DNA of 64,000 bases from Protula sp. h YS-2021. Its lineage: Eukaryota > Annelida > Polychaeta > Sabellida > Serpulidae. The position numbers were made by a program, and so were the translations under genes. The stretch covers positions 5,494,188 through 5,558,187 of the forward strand of contig OX457028.1 in NCBI GenBank assembly GCA_949752745.1, written 5' to 3'. This document shows, piece by piece, positions 1 through 13,141 of the stretch (position 1 is its first letter; every line of letters begins with the position of its first letter). The notes under the pieces were generated by a model that saw nothing but the letters and a program-made list of their open reading frames with translations, did not search any database and was not told the origin of the DNA.

Positions 1-582
1 AGTTTATAAACTTTTTCCTATAGTAAAGTGACTTTTAAGAAGAAACAATGATAGTTTATGTAGCTTTCCGTTATTACGAAAACTGTGCAGCGATTTTTAG
101 AGGTCTGAAAATATCAGCTTCCCGCCATACCAAGTTCACATCCCCACCATCTTGAGGTATACCCTACACGTGCTTTTAATTTGCCGCCATGTGATTGATC
201 CAGCAAACATGTGAAAACCACGCTGAGGCCACCTGATTGACCAGAAATTGTCAGAAAACATAATTAATATGTACAAACCGTTCACACACTTTTCTATTGC
301 AGTACCCCCTACAGTTTCAGTGAAACACACCAAACACACTGAAATTTAAGTGAAAACCAGATTTTATGCAAAGTGGGCCCAAGGCGGATATGGAATTAAT
401 GTCTACTTTGCACATTCGAGCCAAAATAAAAGTGTAAACCTAGTTGGCTTCCGGCTCGAGAAGCCCACTTTGCAAAAAAAGGTCCACTTCGAAGGTCTTA
501 AATTGACGAAAAAAACTAACACACTGCCGAGTTCGCGGGGTACACGACCTCTCTCACACACACACACAGAACGTAGAAACAC

Positions 583-614
583 TGTATGTCTCCCCTTGGT
601 CGGGGAGACATAAT
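583..614. repeat. Hairpin repeat end (ATGTCTCCCC/GGGGAGACAT)
   Basis: A perfect 10-bp inverted repeat with a short loop, close to a GACGGACAGACAAGACGG stretch. The same arrangement, a GACGGACGGACGGACAC run followed by TATGTCTCCC..GGGAGAGACATA, recurs at 11229-11297. It is probably the end of a dispersed repeat family. Positions 1-580 otherwise show no gene I can recognise. Confidence 0.5.
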
Positions 615-723
615 GACCTCAAAGCAATCCGCATCATAGTTGGAGAGATAAGCTGTCGACAAAACAGGGCATAAAAAAGTGACAGATAGACGGACAGACA
701 AGACGGAGAACACCCAATCTAAT

Positions 724-1815
724 ACCTCTCTCCCCGGGTCTAAAGCCCCTGGCTGGGGGTTAACAAACTGTATTCGTGAGTCAAAAATACAGACCAGACG
801 ATGATGATCTACATCTGAAGAGTTGCAAAGTGATACGTATAACAGTTTGTGGTTTGAGACCAAGTGTGCCAGAGACTGCAGTGTCACATACGTTCACGCA
901 TTGTGGACGTCTCGCAGGTGTCTTTTTAGGTCAAAAGCCCTAGAATAAGTTTTTCCACACATGTCACAGATAACAGCATGCACTTGCATATGCCCTTGCA
1001 ACTCTGCGCTGGTCATAGATTCCCGTGTCCTGCATCTGGAGCATTTATAAGCAAAGTCCTGTTTGGTTTTTTTAATTGTCTGTTCTTGGAGGACGTCGTC
1101 AAGGTTTAGCTCTTGTTCGATGTGCAACTGCTCGGCTGCGTGTACATCACCAGATATCGCTGTGACAGCCGAGGTTGTGCTTGCACTTCCTCTAGCAACA
1201 CTGCACGTGGATGAAATGTCTGCAGATGTACCAGTGGAACAAATCGTAACCCTGGCTCTTAATGGCTCCTCCCCTCCCGGGTTTAAAGCCCCCGGTTTGG
1301 GACTAACAAACCGGATTCGTGAGTCAAAAATACAGACCAGACGACGATGATCTACATTTGAAGAGTTGCAAAGTGATACGTATAACAGTTTGTGGTTTGA
1401 GACCATGTGTGCCAGAGACTGCAGTGCCACATTATACTTCACGCTTTGTGGACGTCTCGCAGGTGTCTTTTTAGGTCAAAAGCCCTAGAATAAGTTTTTC
1501 CACACATGTCACAGACAACAGTATGCACTTGCATATGCTCTTGCAACTCTGCGCTGGTCATAAATGCCCGTGTCCTGCATCTGGTGCATTTATAAGCAAA
1601 GTTCTCTTCGGGTTTTTTAATTTCCTGTTCTTGGGGGACATTGTCAAGGTTTAGATTTTGTTCGATGTGCAACGGCTCATGTGCTTGTACATCACCAGAT
1701 TTCACTGTTACAGTCGAGGTTGTGCTTGCACTTCCTCTAGCAACACTGCACGTGGATGAAATGTCTGCAGTTGCACCAGTTGAACAAATCGTCACCCTGG
1801 TTTTCAAAGACTCCG
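724..1815. repeat. Tandem duplication, two units of about 545 bp
   Basis: Units about 724-1266 and 1267-1815 align throughout. For example GTGAGTCAAAAATACAGACC occurs near 776 and 1318, and TGTGGACGTCTCGCAGGTGT near 902 and 1447. Each unit carries one C2H2 exon plus non-coding flank, so this is a genomic duplication and not a retrocopy. Confidence 0.85.
894..1260 (-). CDS. Duplicate of the C2H2 terminal exon of the JmjC gene (alternative last exon or decayed copy)
   Basis: An open frame repeats the terminal exon of the JmjC gene: serine/threonine-rich leader, then two C2H2 fingers (FAYKCSRCRTR.., VICDMCGKTYSR..) ending in HLRDVHNA and a stop. All zinc ligands are kept. It lies directly downstream of the copy at 1439-1838 in a tandem genomic duplication. 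I see no clear splice acceptor in frame just upstream, because the start of this copy diverges from the first. It could be an alternative last exon or a non-functional copy. Confidence 0.5.
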
Positions 1816-4800
1816 TTGTTTGTCTCTCCTGGATTAACCTGCAATTTTATGTTACATGTAAATATTTCTCTCAACAGTCTAATAATCATTGTACTACCGC
1901 GAATCTTAAATCGCACTTTAAGAACTTAACACAAAAACGGTTGCACTTTCTGCCACTTTACTAAGTATATATATGTATACAGATGAAATCACTTAATCGC
2001 ATACCGGTTAAACGCATAAATCGGTTAACTGTATATTATTCGCAAATCCCAAACCATTTCCAATGCTATCTGTTGGAAATTTAACCGGATAATTGAATAC
2101 CGCTTAATCGCATTAACTGGATAAAATGGGAAGCACACCGGTTAATTGCATAATTCTGGGTGACTCTCCAAGCATACCACACTTAAAGCAAACTAAGGCA
2201 GTGAGCTGCTCCTCATTTATTTATCTAATCCATTGTCTTCTGTTTGCTTGACCCATTGTGTACATGTACCAACCCACTTGCGGTTGTTAACAGTGAATCT
2301 CTAACTCTTAATCAGCACACTCTCTCAGTTCTCACTAGATAATGACCGTTAATATCTGCACTGCCTTAGCTGACGCTAGATAATGGCCTGCAACTCTAAT
2401 CCCCGCGCTGCCTGAGCTCTCACTAAATAATGGCCTGAAACCCGTAATCCCCACGTTGCCTCACATAACCCTGAGTGCAAAGTCATCATTTAAATACGCG
2501 GCCAAGAAGAAAAAATGAAATGCGGGGAGGAGGGGTGGGGGTGCACGTCTAATAACAACCGCTGAAAATATAGACAAGAGTACTCCGAATAAACGCATAT
2601 ATCGGATAAACGCATAACAGGGCTTGGCAAATTGGCTATGCGATAGACCGGTTTCGTCTGTATATATAATTTTTCGGTCTCTCTAAACCTTACAAATCAA
2701 TACGTGAGGTCTCCTTAAGCATTACGCTATATATATATATTTTCAATGTTACCTTAGGGAGGCAACTTGCCCTGTCATTTCCCCAATTTCACGTTGAAAT
2801 TGCTCTCTCTCATTCTCCACCTTCTCAAGTCTACATGCTTGAAGAGAGAGCTCTCGTTTGAGGTTTTCATTCGCAGCTCGGAGAGACAAAAGTTCCTGAG
2901 TCATTTCCTCCTTTTCCTTTTTGAGTTCGGCAATCTATAAATATGCAAATACATTTATAAACACTTTCCTTTCATTCCAAATGAAAGCCCCTCTCCCTCA
3001 CAGTCTAAAATACGTTCGAATATTTACCGGCGACGCTGTTACGCTTAATCCCACGAGGCACAAGGCAGTTCCCTTATCAAGCCTAGTTCACACTAAGCAA
3101 CCCCTACTAACGCCTGCGCTTCCAGACTAGTACTCACGGCATAGGTGCATCTATTTGGTTTCAATATGAGAACCTCTGGCCCTGGGCTTCTTTTTGGAGA
3201 CTCCCGGTATCATTTTGAAAGTTAATTATAGCAAAACTATTGTCACTATCCAACCAATTTCATTTCATGGACATTTGAACTGTGTAGGTTATCTCCATAT
3301 GTAATAATAGTATTATTTTATGTACAAACCTCTGTCTTGTTTTCGGCAACTTGTTTGCGGACCTCATCAGCGCTTTGCAAAGTCTTAAGTGCTCTCAACA
3401 GGCCGTAATATAGAACGCGCTCAATGCCAATATAATCTTCTCTGTGAGTTTCTTTCTTGATTCGTCTCAAATTCCTCAGATACTCATTGGTATTGAATGG
3501 GCTCACATAATCAATGGCTAACTTAATTGTAGCACTTAAGTTGTTCACCTGTAACAGAAAATAGGATACTATATTTCCTTTCGCAACATCCACTTGTAAC
3601 TCGTGGCCGCTGTGTGTACCATAAGTATCAATGCATGAATTTCTTGCTTGTACTGTCTACAATAGTGTACACAAATTTTCTCTAATTTCTAAATTAACTA
3701 GACTGTCGAGTGTTTTTGTTAAAACAAAAACGGATATGTCTCTCCCGCCCCCAATCAGTCACGAGGAAAAAATTCCTTGCTTAAAAGTACAACATTGGCA
3801 AGCCCAAAAAAAAAATCGCCAAAAATACATTTTTACAGAAAATGAAGACATAATTAACTTCTGATTCATTTCGATTTACTCTTACAAAACTTTATTTTTT
3901 CATTAAACTTTTTCATTGATTATAACTTTACACCATTGACAATAAAATTGACTCCTTTTTAGCTATAAATAATGGCCTACTATACGTATCACACCTGATG
4001 GAGAAGGTTTCCTGGTACAACTACCAAATCCCCAACACATTGAACAATTGTCAAGGGCTGTACGCCATAATCTTCCTTTAAGCGTGCCATGTCTTCTGCA
4101 GACAAGTAGCATTCACGCTGTTGGATTGGGTCGTAGCTGACGCCCTTCTTCCTTTGCAAATATCTGCCTCAAAGATTTTAATAAATCACAGTTCAATGAA
4201 TTTAATATGAACATGCTGCGTCCCGACAGTTCTTAGCACACATTTATACAAATGAATTCGAATTAACGAATATACTGTTTATCTGAAGAAAACAATTGGC
4301 TTTTTTCAGGTCTATTGCTGTGATAAAGTAGTAGACAAAAACTTACATAGATACAAACAGTTAAACATCGCAGACAGTTTCAAAATATATACCTGCTTCA
4401 TTGTGTGGGGCAACTAATTCCCTCCCTATCCAGTCACCAGGTAAATGAAAACTTGAGAATCCACTCACCTGACTACGAGGTTGTAGTCGTGCCTTTGAAA
4501 GATATGCCACTTGGCTGCCGCCCTTTTCTTCTTGCCATCAAGGGTATCTCTTTCAACTTTTTGAGGCAACTCTTGTGCAAAGACACAAAGGTTGGCAGCA
4601 TCAGCAAGGTCTGAGTGGAGGTTTGTGGGGTCCTCTTCGGTCAGCGATCCATGCCCGCAGAATAACTTTGGGCCGACGTCCGGATAGTACGTGGCCCAGT
4701 GGCATACAGATACCTGGAACGTTGAAATATGTTAATGTCAGTGACAAAATGATGAGGACCCAACTTTTTTTTCTTCTGAACACTGCCATGTTAACATTAC

Positions 4801-7800
4801 AACCATGTCTACATGAAAATATAATATTTACTTTCACTCTTTTCTCCTTCATAATGCTTTTATTACGTACGTACCATATTCATTGGGCCTTCTGGAGCCA
4901 AGAATCGCTTGAATGGCAGGATTTTTGTGAACTCTTCCACAACGCTTGGAAGAGAAAGTTGGAGGCATGGGTCTGTTTCTGGATAGTCGCATATCTTGAC
5001 CTTTTCGGCTCCAACTTCATCTAATCCTCTGTAACACAACACATGTCTTTTATGTATAACAAAATAATTTATTGCGTTTCGTGTCGATATAATTGACACA
5101 ATTTCTTTGCTATTGCTACTATACGTATTACGGCCATATCAAAACTTATTAACTGCTATACGCAATTATAATATTTACCTAAAGAAGTCCGATAACAGCA
5201 TACGCTTCGACTTCTTATTCCCCATAACTCTGACAGTGGCTTCAACGTCGCCGCATTTCTCTGCAACTGACTCAGGTCGCCAAAAGTCATCGTTTACCTC
5301 CTTGTGGCATTCGACGATGAAAGGATACCCTTTAACAACATAAACAAGTAAGTATTTGTGAAACACAAGCAGGCCCCAACCGCCCCCCAAATTCATAGGG
5401 GAATAAAGCGATGACGGACAGACGGACGGACACCCCCAAACCTACAGGACTCAGTCCGAAGGGTTGGGGCCTAATAATAGTTTTTCTTCATTATCTGATC
5501 CACCACTCATATACAAATGAAACCATGCTAAATATTATACAAATTTCGTTTCTAATTTCAATAACCAGATCATTGCATACTACACAAATGTAAAAAATGG
5601 AAACAGGAAACGTCGTATAAAAAGACTACAATTTTACAATATGCATATATACATTTAACGATAACACCATTACTTGTATTTATGTAACATAGATGAAACT
5701 CTTATAAATCATATACAGTCAATGCAAAGTTCGTGTAATCACCTTCTGCAGATAGATATTCAAACAACGGAGCGCTGTTGGCAGAATTGGTGATGGTGAC
5801 TAGTGTTTCACCACTGACACCAATCTCACAGCCGGGATACCGAGCACGCATTTCCTCAAGCAGTATTGGCTTTAACTTGCCCGAGCCACTTATCTGCTTC
5901 TCCACAACACCCCACTTTTGTGCAATATCTATCGCATTGTCAATGAAGTCTTCACAAACTGTAAATAATTGCATTTGTGAAATCATTATCCCATTATACA
6001 TAATTTGCTGAAAACGGGATGCTTACTAAAAACATTGAAACACTGTTTACTCGAAATCGCCAGGTATTTCCAATTTTATCGAGTAAATCGTATTTTCGAG
6101 TTAGCCGTGTTTTTTTGGTTTCTGATGGGAGCAAATTCCCAGATTATAAAATGCTGAAAGTTTTAAGGTGTGATATTCCGATGTACCGGTTATACCGCGC
6201 TGCCCTGAAAGATTCTGGCACAAATTTTTTTCATACGTTCTTTACCTTTTAGTGAGCTGTGTACCACTGCAGGTTCAACGACATGTTCGGTACGATGACC
6301 GGTCGCAGACTTGCAGGTGTCCTCAAAGCTGCAACTTATGCACAGGCTTCTTCCACATTGTGTACACAGTTGGTGTGCATTGAAGATCCCCAGGTCGCAC
6401 TTGTCGCACACATCTGTCCTTCCTGGCGTTTCCAGTCTGGCAATGACGCCATCACCATTTGCTTTCATGCGCTTAAGGAAGAAGCGATCCCTCAAGTTAA
6501 GAAACGGAAAAGATGCCTTAATATCGGGGCTTTATATTAACGACTGCCCCACTTGTCAGGGCAAGTGAAAGGCCTGGTGGGGCAGGCAGACTCGCCCGGT
6601 TAGCTACTCCACCTGGCAGATAGATCCGTTGGGGGGAAGGGAGCGTTGCGTGACATAATACCTTAACAACATACTTGTCAAGAAAGCGACTGTAGTAATT
6701 GAATCCGCTAGCTGCACCTGACCTACATACTAGCCACTCGCACGTTGCCAGTTTCTATGTTGATGATGGACTGTGCCTAGACATGCACCAGATATAGCGT
6801 CGCGTCACTTGTGATACAATAATTGCAGCATAATATGAAAAATTATCGAAGTTAAGAACTTAAAAATTTCTTTAGACAAATAAGGATTTAAAGTTATTTC
6901 AAAGACTGAACAGGAGAAAACATATTCCGAACAAGGTGCTGAAGAAGAAACATCGGATACCAAAGCTAGCAAATACGTTAAACACGATGTCAAGCGGTCA
7001 CGACACTTTCAAGATGGAAAGCTGATTTTCCTGGACTGTTTGAGAAAGATGGAAAACTTTATCGTGATACATGTATCAATCATGGACCTGGAGCCACAGT
7101 AAAATCTAGCTTTGTTCTTGGAACTGAATCTTTTAGACATTCCAATATTAAGAGTCACTTTGTCTCAAACGAACACAGGTTGTCCCGCTGTATTTTGACC
7201 CATTTGAGTGGCCTGATGATAGAGAAAACCTGACCCAACACGGCACAGCAAATTAAGAACTGCTGTCAATTTGACAAATCATTTTGAACCACTGCTTAGA
7301 CAGTTTGACAAAGAGGATCTTTTTCACGGGTATACTACGTTCAAAGTGTTAGGCAGTCGGGCTAAGTAAGTCCCGGAATTTAAATGCGCCGACTTTCATG
7401 CTACCACTTTTCAACAACACGCGAACGAATTGCAGAACATTAAAAAAACATTCAGAATGTATCAACCCATATCAACCGCGATATGTGAGCGAGATTTCGC
7501 TGCAGTGAAACTTGTTAAAAGCGACTGGTGCGCCAGCTTAGAAACTGAACTGCTGTCGGATTTATTTCTGATATCAAATGAAGGACCGCCGTTTGAAGGT
7601 TATCAATCACACACAACACTATAGCGCTGTTCATGGGAGGCCAGCGCAAGAAAAAAAAACCTTTACCAGCTGCCGCCTGGCCGAAGAACATGCTTAAGAT
7701 GTAAGACTTTTTTTAGGGCATCTGCGTTTTGACATTTACTCAGGAACTGCTATATTTGATACACAACGTCTATACATTGATGCATGCTATATAAGTGGAA

Positions 7801-8304
7801 TGTTTATGAGTGTCGCGGATGGGGGAGTGGGGGAAGGGGCGGGGAGAAGGGTGACCAACAGAAGAGACAAAAGGTGGGGCAGGTAAGAGTACTGTTGGGG
7901 CAGGTAGATTTAAAATCTACTTGCCCCATCGGGAAGTTGCCGAAAAAGTTAACGTAAAGCCTTGAATATTAAATCTCTTATATATCAATCCATGTACTTC
8001 ATTATCATACCGCTTTTAAAGTAATTCTAAAACAAATGAAAGTACAATACCAAACATCTCTATATGCTTCGAAAATAAAATATTACAGGACAAGCCACAT
8101 TAATCTTGGCAAAGATATACTATTCCATACCTGTTCACAAGATTCGATACTGGCACAAGCAAATGGGAAAGTACATCTGAAGCTTCTCCTGAGGACATGA
8201 CAACATCCGCTGAAGCTTTCTCAGAACCTGCATGCTGCGGAGTCTGGTTTTTTATTCTGGTAAAACCTCCGGCCACGTATATGCCAGGTCCGACTGAAGC
8301 TATC
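1439..8304 (-). CDS. KDM3/JHDM2-like JmjC histone demethylase with coiled coil and C2H2 C-terminus (5' end not found)
   Basis: Exons in gene order: 8131-8304, 6246-6490, 5743-5958, 5179-5329, 4875-5028, 4469-4713, 3995-4163, 3330-3548, 2753-2934, 1439-1838; every GT-AG junction keeps phase, giving about 718 codons. Counted from the first visible residue, a KDM3-type cysteine-rich finger lies near 85-118 (CDKCDLGIFNAHQLCTQCG). The JmjC region covers about 212-465: PKLFCGHG, TNLHSDLADAANL with the H-x-D metal pair, GNLLHQ with the distal His, and IKLAIDYVSP, matching the IKVAEDFVSP region of KDM3. KDM3 enzymes are Fe(II)/2-oxoglutarate oxygenases that remove H3K9me1/2 in the nucleus. Then follow a coiled coil (about 525-585) and two C2H2 fingers (FAYKC.., VCDMC..), which usual KDM3 proteins lack after JmjC. 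The first exon found has an acceptor, so upstream exons are missing. A hAT fossil lies in the first intron. Catalytic residues look intact; activity is inference. Confidence 0.85.
1979..2661. repeat. Non-autonomous inverted-repeat element, family with ACAGAYGAAAYC ends (copy 1)
   Basis: Begins ACAGATGAAATC and ends GTTTCGTCTGT. Both subterminal regions repeat ACCGGTTAAACGCATA-type words. A second copy in opposite orientation is at 46884-47712, with the same internal direct repeats around GCGCTGCCTGAGCTCTCAC. There is no ORF. It lies in the intron before the C2H2 exon of the JmjC gene. Confidence 0.75.
5343..5474. repeat. ~130-bp dispersed repeat with GGCCCCAA hairpin end (copy 1)
   Basis: Starts near AAGTAAGTATTTGTGAAACA, passes a GATGACGGACAGACGGACGG run and ends GGGTTGGGGCCTAA. 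Two more copies in the same orientation are at 9476-9604 and 42977-43123. In the third, the 3' end forms a near-perfect hairpin (TAGGCCCCAA / TTGGGGCCTAA). It lies in a JmjC-gene intron. Confidence 0.75.
6900..7705 (+). pseudogene. Internally deleted hAT-type transposase remnant
   Basis: Broken plus-strand frames look like a ZNF862-type hAT transposase. The first is a TTF-like start (FPGLFEKDGKLYRDTC, then FRHSNIKSHFVSNEHRLS). After a gap that removes the catalytic core comes the C-terminal dimerisation region (ICERDFAAVKLVKSDWCA, LFLISNEGPPFE). Stops and frame changes occur near 7210, 7366 and 7622. TGCCCCA-rich inverted segments at about 6541-6600 and 7870-7930 may be the old termini. It is dead and sits in the first intron of the JmjC gene. 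Confidence 0.7.
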
Positions 8305-9470
8305 CTGCACAAAATATGTCCTATAAACGTTCGATTATTTTTAACATGTAAAATGAAGTGAGTGACAACGTTTTAATTAGTACAAGTACTATTGCTCCTT
8401 CATTTGTGCGGGCAACAACGTCATATCTGTGACATGTAGGGACCTCAATCAACATCAACAACAGCAAATACATGTGCTCTGTAGTTTTAACCTAGCTAGC
8501 TAGTGGAAAATTATGAAAAACAAGTTGCTGATAGTAAACCGTGAACGTAAGTTTGCATGCAGCAACTGAAGTTGGCTTTTGGCCTATCTAGATCAAATTC
8601 ACTTCTTTTCTTCCTCTCATGTATTCACTCCACCTCGTGGATTTTAAATTGACCATCCTTGAAAGTATGAAAGTACGAATTGGTTTATTCAAAACTACTT
8701 CAGAACAAGTAGTAGCACTAGTCAGCCACCAGCCTCTACGGCATCTAAACCGGGCCAGGGGATCAGTATTTCCATGAATAAAAACAGCCGAAGTGCATTT
8801 CTTTTTACCTTCTAAAGTTGATAAAGGAGCATTCTGCATCCGAATGTGGATGCATGCAATTGGCACATGGCTTCAACCCTTTTAAATCACGGCAAATCTG
8901 GCTTTGTACCAAAGAGCATAAAACGATATGGAGTAGACACTGTCACACTTTCAGTCGATGCCAAACCTCGGGTTAGCAACACAGGATTTTTCCAGGCGTT
9001 TCGGGCAAAAAAACGAAATATATTGATGTTTAAATGTTTACCTACAAGGGCGAGACAGTAATTGGGACACAATTATGGGTTTTTAATGATTTTAGGGAAA
9101 TATCCCTCAACTTACACGTGAACAAATACGTACCATCGACAGAAGAGGTCTAACCAAACATTGCTAATATTAAACACAGTAACTTCCCAGTATACGGACA
9201 TTAAAATACACAAAAGTATAAATTGTGTTTCTAAGGTAAACAACAGACAAATTTGGGACATAAAATGTTGGCCTGAACATGAACCAATCACAAACAGCGT
9301 TACAACCGATGTCCCAGGACCAAGATGGCGACGTCAACAAATAAACAGCTGATCAATCTGGCTGGTTTTATTAACTTTTCTCTTGAACAACAAATGATAC
9401 TTTCAATTTTATGTTACAATATTATGAGATACACTTTCCCCAAGTATATGGATCTAAGGAAAATGAATAG
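8305..9470. other. No gene recognised upstream of the first visible JmjC-gene exon
   Basis: The missing 5' exons of the JmjC gene should lie here or further right, but I found no exon with the required phase and splice sites that I would defend. Short open frames around 8588-9072 on both strands overlap each other and match nothing I know. Confidence 0.4.
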
Positions 9471-9475
9471 TAAAA

Positions 9476-9604
9476 CAAGCAAGTATTTGTGAAACACACG
9501 CAGGCCCCAACCGCCCCCAAATTCATAGGGGTATAAAGCGATGACGGACAGACGGACGGACACCCCAAACCTATAGGCCCCAATCCGAAGGGTTGTGGCC
9601 TAAT
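9476..9604. repeat. ~130-bp dispersed repeat with GGCCCCAA hairpin end (copy 2)
   Basis: Same layout as the copy at 5343-5474: AAGTATTTGTGAAACACACG, then the GACGGACAGACGGACGGACA run, then CCCCAATCCGAAGGGTTG. The final hairpin has one mismatch (TTGTGGCC). Confidence 0.75.
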
Positions 9605-10354
9605 GTGTAAAGCAGGTTTCAGCCTATCTGCGTCAAATGTCTTATTCCACCCTCCGTCCCATTCTACGGTTTGGGCCTTGTACCGTTTCAGCACAAGTTT
9701 TTTTATGGATTTCAGATTTCTCTGGAGATACATAGATTATTCAGAGTTTGCGCTGGGTTCTCAGGAAAGTGAGTAAAAAAAGGAAAGTGTGACTCAGTTG
9801 GTTCCAGAAAAACTCCGTGGGTTCCGAAAAAGTTAGTCATTTCGTTAAGAAAAGGACAAAGAACAATAAGGGACAAAGTGGACAACGCGAACCCTGGTAT
9901 TACATGAAATCATAAACATTTTTGCATTTATCTGGTATGTAGCAAACTCTTGGTCCCGACACAGCGGGGCATTACATTACAAAACGATATTCTGAGATAT
10001 ATAATTATCTCGTAACTTGCTCGATACATATGTATGAGAAATTAATGTTAGCAGCTCTGTACCTCCATGCTTATACAAGCAGACTCTTCAAGGTCGTTGT
10101 AGTGCACATCCATTAATAAAATAGTGCAACATGTTTCTAGCAATACGTTACTACTAGAATCTGTGGAATATGAAGAGAATTATATTCCATTACATTTCTG
10201 CTAAGACACAAAAATTATGGAAAAGAGGTTGCAAATAAGTATCCATATATACAAATTTATCCAACATCATACACATATTCATACGCTCGAACTCTTTTTA
10301 TTCTAAGTAGCAAGAAATATGTACTTCCGCAGCTTCTTCCGCAAGATATGTGTT
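9605..10354. other. AT-rich intergenic DNA, nothing recognised
   Basis: No long frame, splice-consistent exon, RNA gene or clear repeat pair seen. Confidence 0.4.
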
Positions 10355-11580
10355 TCGACTGTTTGCGACGCCGCCGCAGGCCATTCAAAGAGTAAGACAC
10401 AAGCATACCTAAAATCCCCGAGAATTTTCTTAATTTTATACATTATATACATATATATATATATATATAAATACTATGGTCTCCGTATGAAAAATTAGCA
10501 TTTAACTTAGCTAATATTTAGATGGCTGCTATAGGGAGCATAAGCCATGATATGCAAAAGAACGATCGAACACATTTTTACAATGCATACAAGCCTGGTG
10601 TCTATAGATAAAACCTAGTAACCAACATTTTACTGTTTTGAGTAAATAAATATCATTGCACAAGGTAAGGTTATAAATGAGTTGCAGCTACTAGGTTTTA
10701 CAATTATAAAACGACGGTATATGAAGGCTTATTTGCAATGGGGTATAGTAAATTATTTTGTACATTAGCTAGTAACGACTTTGAAAATATAAACATAATT
10801 TTGACAATATTGCAGTTACTAGCTTTACCTTTACTAGTTTTACCTTTGGACACTAGAAGCTTGGTCAAACAAAATAGTACACTGATACTTATATATGTTA
10901 TCTGTCAAATCAGTTAGTTTATAAAATCACTGAAAATTTCAATGACTTTGTAAAGTCAATGGTTTACTCAGTGACTTTGTAAGGTCCCTGGAATTTTCAG
11001 TAACTTTATAAAGTCACTGGTTTTGGCCTCCAAAATTTGACAGATTCACTGAATTGTGTTTAAATGCAACAGAGTAATAAAAAACAAACAAGCAAACAAA
11101 TTTGCCAAAAATAGATTTTTTGAAGGAACGAAAAAATATAACATTATCTGTACATGTTCATCTATACATGTAGCGCAATATGTATGTATGTTTTGAGAAA
11201 AATCTACTCATTAATTTCATAAGAACTCACTGCGGATAGACGGACGGACGGACACACCAAATGCTACATATGTCTCCCTTAGGGAGAGACATATAATTAT
11301 GGAATAACAAAGTGCTAAAAATGAAATTCTCGGATTTTAGGTACACTTGTGTATTGCATATTGAATGTTGACCTGCGACGCCGCCGCAGTTCATTCAAAG
11401 AGTGAAATACAAGCATACCTAAAATCCCCGAGATTTTTCTTTATTTTTTATACATTTATTTTAAACTGCAGTACCATATTATTCCATTTTATTTAAGAAA
11501 AAAATTGTGCAGCTATATCAAATTGGTCTCCGTATGTGGGTTTTTAAATACAATGGTCTCCCTATGAAAAATTATGACAT
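10355..11580. repeat. Direct repeat pair about 1 kb apart (GCGACGCCGCCGCAG family)
   Basis: Segments at about 10361-10500 and 11370-11580 share GCGACGCCGCCGCAG, CATACCTAAAATCCCCGAGA and, further on, ATGGTCTCCSTATGAAAAAT. Both have the same orientation. The interval holds AGTCACTGG-type short repeats (10920-11030) and the hairpin end at 11229-11297. No coding potential. Confidence 0.6.
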
Positions 11581-12139
11581 TAAAACTATGATAATGAAAG
11601 TAGCCTAAAGAGTTATGTTGACTAAAATCATGTAAATAGCAATGGGTCTCTTGATTTATATTTTAGTTTGAATGCCAAAACAAAAATAAAACAACCAGGT
11701 ATCTGTCATTTTTTTTATTTGTAAAATACCTTAAAATCAAAAATGCAAAATTCTTCTGTCTGGAACTAAGTCTTCTCTGCCACTTAAAACCTGATGTTGT
11801 GGGCAACTCCACGCAAAAAGTCAACAATCCGTCGGTTTTCGAAGTCGCGGACTATTTGACGAATGCACTGCGCAGAGTCGGCGTCTGGCGAAGTAGTGGC
11901 TCGGGCAAGTGGCCACCCATAATACGACCAGGTGCACCGCGAGCATAACTGCAGATCCAACCAATGTGCACGTAAAAACCAACGACTCCGGAATTTCCAG
12001 CGTTTTTGTTGGCCCTGATTTGGCTAACTCAAAGTTCATTGGTCTGGATAAGGCATATTAATTGCAATTGCGACAATGTTGAAAGGACAATTACACGACC
12101 TCCAATAAGAAGATAAAAGGGCAATAATTTGTTTAAAAA

Positions 12140-12223
<84 letters not shown>

Positions 12224-13135
12224 CAAAGAAAAGAAAAAATAAGAAAAATAAATTGGGGGGGGGGGGTAGGCCTCGGGGAATTGCCCTACGAGGAAATTGT
12301 TTAGGGAGGAATTGTCTATGGGAATTGACTGGGGGGAAAGTCGTGTTCCCTGCAGCAATACATTAAAACTTTATTCTGCTCGTGCAAGTCGCAAACAGTC
12401 GAAACAGATATGATGCGGAAAAAAATTGAAGTTCAAATTTTTGTCTCTTTCGATTGGCATCTGCACTCAATTCTGGGTCACATGCATTAAAATCTAGGTC
12501 ACAGAATTCGCGCCATACGGTTTGTTCTAGCAGCAATATGAATGTTATTGAAAAATCACAGAAAACAGGTATGTTTTTCTTCAAAAAAGATAGCTGGTTT
12601 AAGCATTCTTGTTCTACTATGATATAAAGACCCATTTAGGGAGACCAAGCGGATCCGGTTAAATATAACCAAGACCCGGTTAAAAATAACCGGGTAAAAA
12701 TGAAAGAAATGATAGAGAGATTTCACCTAAATATCAAATTTCTCTTGCATCAAAGGGCAACCGGTCACTTTACCACTTGCAGTCGAAACAACACATCCGT
12801 GAGGAAGATCCGAAAGTGCGAAATGGCTTATTTGCCACTAGCTATTTTGCCGCCACCCCCGTACCATTTTGCCATTGATTTTTTTGAAGGTCTAATATTT
12901 CATAAGTTTAATTGCTTAGCTCTTTTCGATAACTTTTTTCATTTGTTTATGTTTCGATATCAGTGCTTATGTTTTATCTCGAGCCGCAATTGTCAATTAC
13001 TTTATGGTAAGGGAATTAAGACTGTGTATGAGCTTTGGGATTATGATTAGTGACGGCATGATAGCTCCGAGTCAGCTCTGACTTCTATAACATCGTATGT
13101 CTCTCTGTGACTTTGTACCACACCGCACCTACACC
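11581..13135. other. Intergenic DNA with (AG)n microsatellite at 12142-12219
   Basis: Contains a pure ~78-bp (AG)n tract and a nearby G-run (12255-12266). A fragment near 12690-12830 shares AAATGAAAGAAATGATAGAG with 43960-43980 and ends in the GTGCGAAATGGCTTA terminus of the MITE family described at 48735. Open frames across the microsatellite are low complexity. Confidence 0.6.
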
Positions 13136-13141
13136 CAATTG

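Noticed and set aside
8588..9072. Overlapping frames of 60-90 codons on both strands as the missing first exons of the JmjC gene
   Set aside because: No acceptor/donor pair with the required phase and no recognisable sequence.
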